This document shows positions 29,181 to 37,027 of a stretch of DNA of 56,652 bases, in pieces. Position 1 is the stretch's first letter, and every line of letters starts with the position of its first letter. The notes beneath the pieces are model-generated. The model ran no database searches and was not told where the DNA came from. It saw only the letters and a program-made list of their open reading frames with translations. This stretch comes from Alphaproteobacteria bacterium (GTDB lineage Bacteria > Pseudomonadota > Alphaproteobacteria > Micavibrionales > Micavibrionaceae), in assembly GCA_021775995.1 (NCBI GenBank), contig JAJFGS010000009.1, positions 1 through 56,652 of the forward strand, in the 5' to 3' direction. Position numbers and translations under genes: made by a program.

Positions 29181-29290
29181 TTGTATAAGTAAAGAGATTT
29201 TTATCAGGTCTAGGCGCAAGGAGGGAATGTATATAAAATACATGACCGACGCTGCAACAACGACATGATGAAAATGTCAAAACTTATTAA
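29181..29290. repeat. Palindromic core repeat, copy D
   Basis: Core TAGGCGCAAGGAG, central palindrome ATGTAT-N5-ATACAT, GCTGCAACAACGA. Arms of about 30 bases on each side match at roughly 21 positions by hand alignment (for example ATTTTTATCA against TGATGAAAAT). The right arm covers the stop codon of the CBS gene. Confidence 0.8.
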
Positions 29291-29727
29291 GCAGCTTTCT
29301 TCTTTTGCTGCAATTCGGCTGTAATTTGTTGTTCTGTCTGACCTACATTGGGACGGCTCGCACTTTGCGCTAAATCACCCATAGACACAATACCAACAAG
29401 ACGTTTATCACGATTTACAACGGGCAAACGACGCACCTGAATTTCGCCCAGATTGTTACAGACTTCTTCAACATCTTGGTCGTCATAACAATAATATGTT
29501 TTTGCCGTCATGATATCACGTGCCTTTACTTCCGCAGGGTTCTTACCTTCGGCAACGGCGCGAATAGTAATATCACGATCTGTGATCATACCAATCATTT
29601 TGTCATTTTCAGCCAATGGCATAAAACCACAATCCATATCGCGCATTTGTTGTGCGACTTGAGCAACTGGGCTATCAGGTGCCATGAATTTAAAATTAGG
29701 ACTCATTACATCTTTAATTTTTGTCAT
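29287..29727 (-). CDS. CBS domain pair protein
   Basis: 146 residues from the ATG at 29727, 8 bases after GGAGG. Two CBS motifs: KIKDVMSPNFKFMAPDSPVAQVAQQM...MIGMITDRDITIRAVAEG (1-65) and VKARDIMTAKTYYCYDDQDVEEVCNNL...LVGIVSMGDLAQ (70-130). It has no partner domain, so it probably binds an adenosyl nucleotide and regulates or senses. The Lys/Gln-rich tail QQKKKAA is not part of the fold. Confidence 0.93.
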   Translation of the reverse strand: MTKIKDVMSPNFKFMAPDSPVAQVAQQMRDMDCGFMPLAENDKMIGMITDRDITIRAVAEGKNPAEVKARDIMTAKTYYCYDDQDVEEVCNNLGEIQVRRLPVVNRDKRLVGIVSMGDLAQSASRPNVGQTEQQITAELQQKKKAA

Positions 29728-29809
29728 ATCAATATCCTCCAAAAAGTTCTTTTAATAAATTTATGGGGACAGACTACGCAATAACGCCTGAAAATACAAA
29801 GAAATAATA

Positions 29810-30853
29810 TTAAGGAATTTTAAATTCTGACTTGGATGGCATGCCTGTAACAGCCTTATCATAAACACCCATGACCTTATCCAAACACGGTTGTAAGACA
29901 GCTTTTCCAGATATCGAAGAGCATTGTCCATGACAAATTTGTTTTAGAAAAAACCACGTATCTTCTGGGACAGGTTCTTTACCCCTTTCTTCTGCAAGAC
30001 AATCACTAGAATAGCCAGCGCTTTCAACATTAAGATAAGACGGTGCAACATCTGCATCTTGTAACATCAATCCTACATCAACATAATCTTCATCAACCAA
30101 AATTCTTAATTTAGGATGGACCAATTCTCTTTTACCTGTTTGAACATATTGTTCTAAACTTTCTGCAGGAGAAATTGCATGAGGATCAGAAAAATCTTTT
30201 GTTACATCCGTTGCCAAGACCAGTGCCTCAATAATGGCTAAATCTTTTGGACTCGCGCCGGCTTTAGACAGAGAAGATTTTGACTCTTGAAAAGCTATGT
30301 TCTCCAAACGAAATTGATTGATAATTGAACCAGAGCTTTGATTAATACCTTTCATGACAGAAGCGAAAGTATTACCAATACTATCTTTTTTCTCCCGACT
30401 TGTTTTTAAAGCTTGGTATCCTGAATTAAAAGCATTACGCAGATGCTCATCTAATCTATATTTTGTACCATTGACACCACCATCATGACCACGATCATGT
30501 ATCAACGCAGCGGCAAACAAATTATCTAATTTACGTCCATCCATTCGCCCTTGTTTAAGCGCATGGTATCCTAATGTATAGGACATCGCAAAAACCTGAA
30601 GAAAATGTTGGTTATGATGAAACTTATTATCATTCGGTTCTGACGCTAATTTTGCCGCCGCCTGAATAATTCTTTTTCTCGGAGTGGGAAGCTGAATATC
30701 GAATATTACGTCATCAACAAACATCCCAATATCAGGAAGTGCATCTCGCCATGATATAAATCTGTCGGCAATAGCTTCCGTATCCGCCATCAAGAAAGGT
30801 TGTATGGCAGATCGGGAGTTTCTAGCAACTGTGGCATATACATGTGTACGCAT
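29810..30853 (-). CDS. HD-superfamily protein resembling class I cyclic nucleotide phosphodiesterase
   Basis: 347 residues. Metal-ligand motifs occur in class I PDE order: HHNQH (79-83), HDRGHDGGVNG (119-129, close to the HD-x-x-H-x-G-x-x-N signature), LATDVTKDF (213-221, like LATDMSKHM of PDE4) and MLQDADVAP (263-271, placing the second aspartate). The N-terminal 70 and C-terminal 60 residues are unassigned; the latter has four cysteines. cAMP or cGMP hydrolysis is inferred, not shown. It stands alone on the minus strand, with no cyclase nearby. Confidence 0.75.
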   Translation of the reverse strand: MRTHVYATVARNSRSAIQPFLMADTEAIADRFISWRDALPDIGMFVDDVIFDIQLPTPRKRIIQAAAKLASEPNDNKFHHNQHFLQVFAMSYTLGYHALKQGRMDGRKLDNLFAAALIHDRGHDGGVNGTKYRLDEHLRNAFNSGYQALKTSREKKDSIGNTFASVMKGINQSSGSIINQFRLENIAFQESKSSLSKAGASPKDLAIIEALVLATDVTKDFSDPHAISPAESLEQYVQTGKRELVHPKLRILVDEDYVDVGLMLQDADVAPSYLNVESAGYSSDCLAEERGKEPVPEDTWFFLKQICHGQCSSISGKAVLQPCLDKVMGVYDKAVTGMPSKSEFKIP

Positions 30854-30956
30854 TTAAATGACTCTCACAAAAACACCTTTTACAGACTCATAATATTAAA
30901 CATAATCACTCAATATGTCAAACAATTGTGGGTTAAAGCCGTTAATATAAGATTAA

Positions 30957-31901
30957 TTACTCAAAAGTACCCTCATCGCCCAGCCACGTAGAAAAACCGT
31001 TATTAAACAGCCAATCTTGCGCGTCTTTATCCTCTTTCAGTGTAGCCTCCCAATAAGCGAGCGCAACAATCTTGATAATATTCTCATGTTTTTCACGATG
31101 GGGGTTTTCACCCAGCTTCCCCCGCGAGCCGCTAAATACCATATGGTCACCATCTTTAATCACCAATAAATGCTGCTCAGCCTGATTTATATTTTTATAA
31201 ACATCCAATCGTTTCATGTAATCCCAATCTTCAACAGGCGAGCTGTCATCTGTCCCCGTCATGTGCAACATCGGCATGTCAATCGAACCATAAATATCCT
31301 GCGGGTTACCCGACCCAAAATGATCCATCGGACCAGGACTATATAAAATTCCTGCTTTAAATCTTTTATCACGCAGACGGCATAATTTTCCCTTCTCATC
31401 AGGGAACGTCATTCCCCCCATCACTTGTGTCGTCAACGCACCAAAAGAATGCCCAGACATTCCAATATTATGAGTATCAACGATTTGTTGAATTTTCGGA
31501 TGCGCCGCCAACCACTCTGGTAATTGATCAAGAACAAACGGTACATCATAAAAACGATTTAAACTTGCGCTTCTTTCAATTTCCATTTCACGAATAATAT
31601 CCCACGGATGACCAGGCTTGCCCTCCCATAAGCTACTATCTGTTCCCAAATGTTGGACATGGATAATCACATAGCCATAACTTGCAATAAAGCGGGATAA
31701 AAATGATGCCCCATCAACACTACCGCCCAACCCATGACTCCAAATTATAACCGGTAGGTTTTTTAAATCATCTCCGACAGGATAATAAACTTTTATTTTG
31801 ACAGGTCGATTATCACGCGAAGCATCAATAAGCTTATCGCGCTCTATCATCACCTTAAGCGGAAAGTTTTCAGGGTCAACATTCTCATGCCAAAATAACA
31901 T
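30957..31901 (-). CDS. Alpha/beta hydrolase, dienelactone hydrolase/PAF-acetylhydrolase-like
   Basis: 314 residues from the ATG at 31901, with GAGAG upstream; a GTG directly before it is an alternative. VIIWSHGLGG (oxyanion region, about residue 53), GMSGHSFGALT (nucleophile serine in GHSFG, about 150), TGTDDSSP (acid) and KDGDHMVFSG (histidine, about 260) complete the triad in order. No signal peptide. Substrate unknown; an esterase is likely. Confidence 0.85.
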   Translation of the reverse strand: MLFWHENVDPENFPLKVMIERDKLIDASRDNRPVKIKVYYPVGDDLKNLPVIIWSHGLGGSVDGASFLSRFIASYGYVIIHVQHLGTDSSLWEGKPGHPWDIIREMEIERSASLNRFYDVPFVLDQLPEWLAAHPKIQQIVDTHNIGMSGHSFGALTTQVMGGMTFPDEKGKLCRLRDKRFKAGILYSPGPMDHFGSGNPQDIYGSIDMPMLHMTGTDDSSPVEDWDYMKRLDVYKNINQAEQHLLVIKDGDHMVFSGSRGKLGENPHREKHENIIKIVALAYWEATLKEDKDAQDWLFNNGFSTWLGDEGTFE

Positions 31902-31930
31902 CACATACTCTCTCTACTCTTCGATAGAAA

Positions 31931-32031
31931 TAGTCCTTCCAATTTATTTTGTGACAAGGCGCAAGCGACGACGAGTATTTTAATACTTTAGGAGCGCAGC
32001 AACAAAGTCACAAAGGAAAGTGGAAAGACTA
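31931..32031. repeat. Palindromic core repeat, copy E
   Basis: 25-bp outer arms, 21 of 25 complementary, at 31931-31955 and 32007-32031, around AAGGCGCAAGCGACGACG, the palindrome AGTATTTTAATACT (identical to copy A) and GGAGCGCAGCAACAAA. The right arm ends exactly with the sspB stop codon. Confidence 0.88.
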
Positions 32032-32517
32032 TTTTTTACGGAAGTTATCAAGGGAAACGACTTCCCCTTTCTTAGTATCATCATCGCCACTCTCATCACT
32101 ACCACCGCCATCTGGATCATCATCAGGATCATAATCAGACTCCAGATCATCACCAAGCGGTTGAAATTGTAATGCAAAATTAACCGACGGATCAGCAAAA
32201 ATTGTAATCGCTGCTAATGGAATTTCTAATTTTTCTGGTACATTATTAAACGATAATGTGACTTGCATCCGTTCATCATCAACATCAAGATCATAAAATT
32301 GAAATTGGAGTACAATAGTCATCTCACCTGGATAACGGTCACGCAAATAATCAGGAATCTTTACACCCGGATGATCGGTCAAAAATGTAATGTAAAAATG
32401 ATGATCGCCCGGAAGGCCATCTTCCATGACTTCCTCGACAGCCTGTTTGACCACACCGCGAAGGGCATACTCGACCATTTTGTCATATCGTAAGGTATTT
32501 TCGTCTTCTTCCATCAT
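32029..32517 (-). CDS. sspB: SspB family ClpXP adaptor (alphaproteobacterial type)
   Basis: 162 residues from the ATG at 32517; an upstream TTG at 32535 is less likely. LRYDKMVEYALRGVVKQAVEEVMEDGLPGDHHFYITFLTDHPGVKIPDYLRDRYPGEMTIVLQ is the conserved substrate-binding fold. An acidic disordered linker (130-150) leads to the C-terminal GEVVSLDNFRKK, the likely ClpX-docking tail. Delivers ssrA-tagged proteins to ClpXP, linking it to the tmRNA 2.4 kb away. Its stop codon lies in an arm of repeat copy E. Confidence 0.95.
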   Translation of the reverse strand: MMEEDENTLRYDKMVEYALRGVVKQAVEEVMEDGLPGDHHFYITFLTDHPGVKIPDYLRDRYPGEMTIVLQFQFYDLDVDDERMQVTLSFNNVPEKLEIPLAAITIFADPSVNFALQFQPLGDDLESDYDPDDDPDGGGSDESGDDDTKKGEVVSLDNFRKK

Positions 32518-32655
32518 ACTCTTTATTTGTCGCAAGATTGGGAAATAAAATCAAGAAACTTCCATATTTATAGGCAGAATTGCCATTTTGATATGTAATG
32601 ATTCGCATATTCGCAACCACAAATCCATATTAAAGCACTGCAACCCATTTTCCCT

Positions 32656-32684
32656 TGTGGAAAAATGTGGAAAAATGTGGAAAA
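32656..32684. repeat. Three tandem 10-bp TGTGGAAAAA units
   Basis: TGTGGAAAA occurs three times exactly 10 bases apart, starting at 32656. Each unit fits the loose DnaA-box consensus TTWTNCACA read on the other strand. The array abuts the stop codon of the Wzy-like gene, upstream of sspB. Confidence 0.7.
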
Positions 32685-32686
32685 GC

Positions 32687-34642
32687 TTACTCCCCACCCC
32701 AAATATGACCACCTAAAGACTGATTATCCTTTTTTATTTGCGTTGCTAAACGTCTTTGGAAACTCCGCATTTTTTGTAAAGTTTCATCACGTTTTTGTGC
32801 GTCACCATTTTGCAGATAATATTCAACCAGCTTTTGATATAAATTCATTGAGTTAATGCTTGAATATTTATACTGCGCGCCCTGTTCTAAAATTTCTATT
32901 CCACGCTTTGCATCGCCAGACCGATCATAAATTTTTGCCAATGCCAACCGCGAGCCAAGATGTAGCGGATCAATCTTTAACGCCTCGCTATAATAAAATT
33001 CTGCAGGCTGTGTCTCTTTCGACAACGCATCTTGTTCACCAACATCAATAAGCTTACCCATATAATATAGAGCAGAAGAAGACCTCGGGTTAATATATCG
33101 AACGTGATTAATATAACCCAATGCAGATTTGGTTAACTCTTCTTTTTGTTCCGTGTTTAACTTATCGCCCGCTTCTTCTAACAAACTTAATGGCATACTC
33201 ACCGCTAATAAATAAGCACGATAATTTCCATTAAACCCTATCCTTTGCGCAAAAATAACATCATCAGCAAATTCTTCTAATTCCCCCGCCAACATATGGT
33301 CTCTCGCCTTATTGGTATAATGCTCTCCTGTGATATAGGCCATAAAAAGTGCGGCCATTAAAACAAATGGCAACGCAATCAACGTCATTCTTACGCCATT
33401 AGAATATTGTTCAGGAAAACCAACCGTTTTTATTTCTGATTGCAACGTTTTTTGCGTGGCATAAAACCAAACGGCCAATAAAAAACCAATCACAAATAAT
33501 ATAGAAACGTTATAAAGATTAAATGTGACATGAGTATGAATAATCGCCGCGCATAACGCAAAAAACGGTGTTAAAATCAATATCTTTTGGTGCGGTGTTA
33601 CGGCACGCTTAACCGCTTGAACCGTGCGCCCAATAACTGTGATGATGAATGCGTAAAATAACAAAGGACCCAAAACGCCTAACTCTACCCAATATTGCAG
33701 CGGATCATTATGCGCATAATAAGTTCCAAAAATATCATCACTTAAACGAAACTCAGGAAAATATAAAAAATATGTTCCAAAACCTGTGCCAAATAAACCA
33801 TGAGCTTTAATCATTGCCACACTGGCCGCCCAAAGATTAAGACGGTTATTTGTAAAACCGTTTAAATTATCACCTTGGCTATCAGAAACCACACGATAAA
33901 ATAAACTTTCACTTTCGGCAATACCTAGGCTGGTCAGAAAAAATAATGCCGAACAACAAACAGCCAATATTCCCAAACAACGAACATGCGCTACCACAAC
34001 ATCACGCATACAAAATAAGAAAACAAATAATGTCGGCACTAAAGCATATAAAGCGCCCCGACTAGCCGCAACAACGATGCCTCCAAACAATAATATGGCC
34101 AAAACTAATGCTAGATTACGGTATAGCCTTTGATTAGCTCCCAACATCAAACCAACGCTACAGAAAAAACCTAAACTAAATAAAGCCGCCAAAGAATTTG
34201 GGTTGGCGAGCGGATAATTCGCCCTCCCACCAAAATATTCACCAAAAACAAAAAACTGCGCCAATGCACTTAGGCTTAGGCCTGCATAAATCAAACCAAC
34301 AGCTTTGGCTGTATATATAAAACTGTTATCTGATCCTTTAATAACAAAAACAAAAAACGTTAGCGGCATGATACTAAACAAACAAAAGGCCATCAAACTA
34401 ACATTTAAAACATCTGACCCAATAACACTGACAAAAACCAACAGCCAAAATACAGCCATAAGTTTTAAAACCCAAGAAGATGGTATTTGCCAATCACCAT
34501 CCTTGGACAAACTTATCACTGACCAAACAAAGACCAAAATGACGGCACTGGCAAATAACTCTAATTGTAAATCATTTATAAAAAACAAACCGCATAACAA
34601 GGCGGCGATCCAGATTAAGGAAGGCGACAATTTTTGAATCAT
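32687..34642 (-). CDS. O-antigen ligase-like membrane protein with C-terminal TPR region
   Basis: 651 residues. About 12-13 membrane helices in residues 1-440, with the Wzy_C superfamily loop near 285-325 (GTGFGTYFLYFPEFRLSDDIFGTYYAHNDPLQYWVELGVLG). A periplasmic helical region with TPR-like repeats follows (about 450-640, for example AEFYYSEALKIDPLHLGSRLALAKIYDRSG). Such WaaL/PglL-like proteins transfer polysaccharide to lipid or protein; which one cannot be told here. It is far from the main polysaccharide locus. Confidence 0.87.
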   Translation of the reverse strand: MIQKLSPSLIWIAALLCGLFFINDLQLELFASAVILVFVWSVISLSKDGDWQIPSSWVLKLMAVFWLLVFVSVIGSDVLNVSLMAFCLFSIMPLTFFVFVIKGSDNSFIYTAKAVGLIYAGLSLSALAQFFVFGEYFGGRANYPLANPNSLAALFSLGFFCSVGLMLGANQRLYRNLALVLAILLFGGIVVAASRGALYALVPTLFVFLFCMRDVVVAHVRCLGILAVCCSALFFLTSLGIAESESLFYRVVSDSQGDNLNGFTNNRLNLWAASVAMIKAHGLFGTGFGTYFLYFPEFRLSDDIFGTYYAHNDPLQYWVELGVLGPLLFYAFIITVIGRTVQAVKRAVTPHQKILILTPFFALCAAIIHTHVTFNLYNVSILFVIGFLLAVWFYATQKTLQSEIKTVGFPEQYSNGVRMTLIALPFVLMAALFMAYITGEHYTNKARDHMLAGELEEFADDVIFAQRIGFNGNYRAYLLAVSMPLSLLEEAGDKLNTEQKEELTKSALGYINHVRYINPRSSSALYYMGKLIDVGEQDALSKETQPAEFYYSEALKIDPLHLGSRLALAKIYDRSGDAKRGIEILEQGAQYKYSSINSMNLYQKLVEYYLQNGDAQKRDETLQKMRSFQRRLATQIKKDNQSLGGHIWGGE

Positions 34643-34727
34643 AAAGATACTGTCGCTTGCCGTGAATCAATCGTCAACATAAAGAATAATATCACCCTGT
34701 CGTAAAACAGTATCCATTACTTCAAGC

Positions 34728-34858
34728 TGTCATTCCCTGAATTTGTAAAACAAATTCTAAGGGAATCCATTTTTTAAATTTTCTATTTCTCTAGGCATGA
34801 GGAGCGACGAAAAAATAACAAGAGAGGGAAATAGCGTCCTCGCACTTGCGCGCATGAC
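34728..34858. repeat. Nested repeat mosaic, copy F
   Basis: In order: a GTCATTCCC...GGGAATCCA hairpin with inner CAAATT pairing (about 34728-34770); arms CTATTTCTCT/AGAGAGGGAAATAG around a shortened core (AGGCATGAGGAGCGACG); then a 23-nt hairpin repeat in reverse orientation (34836-34858, GTCATG...AGGAC on the minus strand). It follows the start of the Wzy-like gene and precedes the tmRNA terminator. Confidence 0.7.
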
Positions 34859-34879
34859 GGCTTCTTATTAAAAAAAATA

Positions 34880-34915
34880 AAAAAAATGCCCGTTTTCTGT
34901 TGCTAGGTTACGGGC
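34880..34915 (-). terminator. tmRNA terminator
   Basis: On the minus strand GCCCG and CGGGC pair around an 18-base loop and are followed by A and eight T. Confidence 0.75.
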
Positions 34916-35310
34916 AACCCCACCTTCACCAGTTCAACGGCAAAGGAATTATGTAGCTGTTGCTACCGAGCCCAATTAGGCTGCGATCGCTTCGTCACTA
35001 ACGATATTATCGTTAGCGGCTACGAACTGAGAGTTGTCATTTGCAACTATCAAATTTATCCGATAACGGCGGAAAGCCGAACACCGTGCGATACCTTTAC
35101 TACGCGTGTCGATCCTGTTTCAGCCCCATTGTTTTACACGAGTTATTTCTTGAGAGACCCCAAGGCTTGCGACTGCAAGCCCGCGACATCGTTGTCGCGT
35201 AAACCAAAATGTAAAATGGTGGAGCTGCCGGGTACTGCCCCCGGGTCCACGATCGCTTATTCCGTAACCACGTTTAGCGTCATAACGGGCAAGCCCGTAC
35301 CTTCAATATA
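34888..35310 (-). ncRNA. ssrA: tmRNA, two-piece (permuted) alphaproteobacterial form
   Basis: Transcription order is acceptor piece, intervening segment, coding piece. The acceptor piece ends CAGCTCCACCA at 35217, with stem CCGGG/CCCGG around an unusual GGCAGTA T-loop. The coding piece begins GGGGCTGAAACAGGATCGAC at 35130; GGGGCTG pairs with CAGCTCC of the acceptor piece. A pseudoknot-like GC-rich stretch and a tag reading frame beginning at a GCA resume codon after GATAGTT follow. This permuted gene with a maturation cut is known in alphaproteobacteria. It rescues stalled ribosomes with SmpB. The outer ends (about 35310 and 34888) are estimates. Confidence 0.93.
34976..35044 (-). other. tmRNA tag peptide reading frame
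   Basis: 22 codons plus TAA from the GCA at 35044. The tag opens ANDNSQFVA, then repeats ANDN, and ends SDEAIAA. Alphaproteobacterial tags usually open ANDN and end AA after about 12-15 residues, so this one is long. The second ANDN is encoded by an 8-bp hairpin (CTAACGAT/ATCGTTAG, 34998-35016). Confidence 0.9.
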
Positions 35311-35434
35311 CGCCCTCACCCCTTAAAATACAACTAAAATACATAAAATATAGGAAATTATTCCTCGACTGTTCCGCTATAAAGTGCTATTCTGCTGAAT
35401 GGTTATTTTAAAGAAGCATACACCCCAACCCCAT

Positions 35435-35533
35435 CAGCATCCCACCATCCTCCAGCATCCCACCATCCTCCAGCATCCTGACGAAAGTCAGGATCCAGTA
35501 AAACCAAACTGGATCCCAAATCAAGTTTGGGAT
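35435..35533. repeat. Tandem 18-bp repeat followed by small palindromes
   Basis: Two exact copies of an 18-bp unit (CAGCATCCCACCATCCTC, 35435-35470) lead into ATCCTGAC-GAAA-GTCAGGAT (35475-35494) and ATCCCAAA-N5-TTTGGGAT (35513-35533). The second resembles dispersed intergenic hairpins of alphaproteobacteria. The open frame across this stretch is repeat-derived and not a gene. Confidence 0.75.
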
Positions 35534-35718
35534 GCCCGCCTCTGTCTTAAAATTGAAACATTACATAAAACAACGAGGATACCCCCTCCCCCCCAATTTC
35601 CAGCGAGCAAAAAGAGTAACTCTAATTCATCATTAAAATCAAAGGGTTACAAGCCAGAAAAATACCCTTATGTCCCTTATAGAGAATCGCCTATATTGAT
35701 TTTTATACGTAATAGATC

Positions 35719-35833
35719 GTCGTTCCGCTTTATTCCTACACGAGGCACAAGGAACGACGCGTATGGATTTATACGCGAGAGACGAAGTAACCTAAAGACG
35801 AAGTAACAAAGTGTAGGAATAAATGGGAATGAC
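35719..35833. repeat. Palindromic core repeat, copy G, at the thyA start
   Basis: 23-bp arms, 20 of 23 complementary (35719-35741 and 35811-35833), around GAGGCACAAGGAACGACG, palindrome GCGTAT-N6-ATACGC and GAGACGAAGTAAC; that last part is duplicated (16-base direct repeat). The right arm carries the GGGA that serves as thyA ribosome site, 4 bases before the ATG. Confidence 0.88.
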
Positions 35834-35836
35834 GAA

Positions 35837-36631
35837 ATGAAAGAATATTTGGATCTAATGCGCCATGTCATGGAAAATGGTGCCGTTAAGGAAGACCGCA
35901 CTGGCACAGGCACACGCAGTGTCTTTGGCTACCAAATGCGCTTTGATCTCTCCAAGGGTTTTCCTTGTGTCACAACCAAGAAACTCCATTTAAAATCCAT
36001 CATTCACGAACTCCTTTGGTTTTTAGATGGGGATACCAATATCAAATACCTCAATGACAACGGTGTGCGTATTTGGAATGAATGGGCGGATGAAAAGGGC
36101 GAACTAGGTCCTGTTTATGGTCATCAATGGCGAAGCTGGCCAACCCCTGACGGCAACACGATTGACCAGATTACCCATTTGGTAGACCAGATTAAAAATA
36201 ACCCAGACTCCCGCCGTCATATTATTTCGGCTTGGAATGTCAGCGAAGTCAACAAGATGGCACTGCCACCTTGCCATACATTGTTTCAGTTTTATGTGGC
36301 GGACGGCAAACTCTCTTGCCAACTTTACCAGCGCTCGGCAGATATCTTTCTCGGTGTGCCGTTTAACATTGCGTCTTACTCTCTACTGACCATGATGATG
36401 GCACAGGTTTGTGATCTTGAACTGGGGGACTTCGTGCATACTTTTGGCGATGCTCATTTATATTCTAACCATATGGATCAAGCGAAAGAGCAACTGACGC
36501 GTACCCCGAAAGCATTGCCCACCATGAACATCAACCCAGATGTGAAGTCTATCTTTGATTTCAAATTTGAAGATTTTGAACTGGTCAATTACGAAGCCGA
36601 CCCCAGCATCAAAGCCCCGATTGCGGTTTAA
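35837..36631 (+). CDS. thyA: Thymidylate synthase
   Basis: 264 residues, the E. coli length. [36 protein letters not shown] (phosphate-binding arginine), the active-site cysteine in [12 protein letters not shown] (about 146), [17 protein letters not shown] and [13 protein letters not shown] are all present. Makes dTMP from dUMP with methylenetetrahydrofolate, leaving dihydrofolate for FolA, encoded just downstream. The ribosome site lies in a long hairpin arm (copy G). Confidence 0.98.
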   Translation: MKEYLDLMRHVMENGAVKEDRTGTGTRSVFGYQMRFDLSKGFPCVTTKKLHLKSIIHELLWFLDGDTNIKYLNDNGVRIWNEWADEKGELGPVYGHQWRSWPTPDGNTIDQITHLVDQIKNNPDSRRHIISAWNVSEVNKMALPPCHTLFQFYVADGKLSCQLYQRSADIFLGVPFNIASYSLLTMMMAQVCDLELGDFVHTFGDAHLYSNHMDQAKEQLTRTPKALPTMNINPDVKSIFDFKFEDFELVNYEADPSIKAPIAV

Positions 36632-37027
36632 GTGACTGAGTTTAGAACAAAATACGCTGCCCTTAAAAATATACTTTCTATTCTAGTTGGTGCGTTTTGC
36701 GTATCGATTTCTTTTTTTATTATAGATTTTAGCTTTCCAACCCTAGGTGGATTTATTTTAGTATTTTTAATAGCAAGCTTTATAGGCTTTACACTTGGTT
36801 TTATGATTTATTTTATATTACCTCATCACTTAAAAATGAAAATATGGACTCCTATTATTAGTGGCTTCTTAGTAGGCTTATTAGTCAGTTTAACTACAGG
36901 GCCTATTTTTGATGGGTCATTAGACAAACCAACTTTAGTTGGTTTTTTACAATACAACCTCTTGCTTAGCGCTCTTGGTATTATTGGTGCAACCGCTTCA
37001 TGGTTGGTTTGGAAGAAAATAAGATGA
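36632..37027 (+). CDS. Four-helix membrane protein between thyA and folA
   Basis: 131 residues from a GTG that directly follows the thyA stop; the 3' end overlaps folA by 4 bases (ATGA). Four hydrophobic helices (about 12-32, 38-62, 72-90, 105-127) with a conserved-looking TTGPIFDGSLDKPTL loop. I recognise no family. The tight fit in the thyA-folA operon supports a real gene. Confidence 0.7.
   Translation: MTEFRTKYAALKNILSILVGAFCVSISFFIIDFSFPTLGGFILVFLIASFIGFTLGFMIYFILPHHLKMKIWTPIISGFLVGLLVSLTTGPIFDGSLDKPTLVGFLQYNLLLSALGIIGATASWLVWKKIR

Noticed and set aside
35129-35326. Open frame of 65 codons on the plus strand
   Set aside because: It is the complement of the tmRNA acceptor piece.
35435-35533. 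Possible CRISPR array (tandem 18-bp units)
   Set aside because: Units are directly adjacent without spacers, only two full copies exist, and no cas genes are present.
35399-35806. Open frame of 135 codons before thyA
   Set aside because: It is built from an 18-bp tandem repeat, small palindromes and repeat copy G; its composition is not protein-like.
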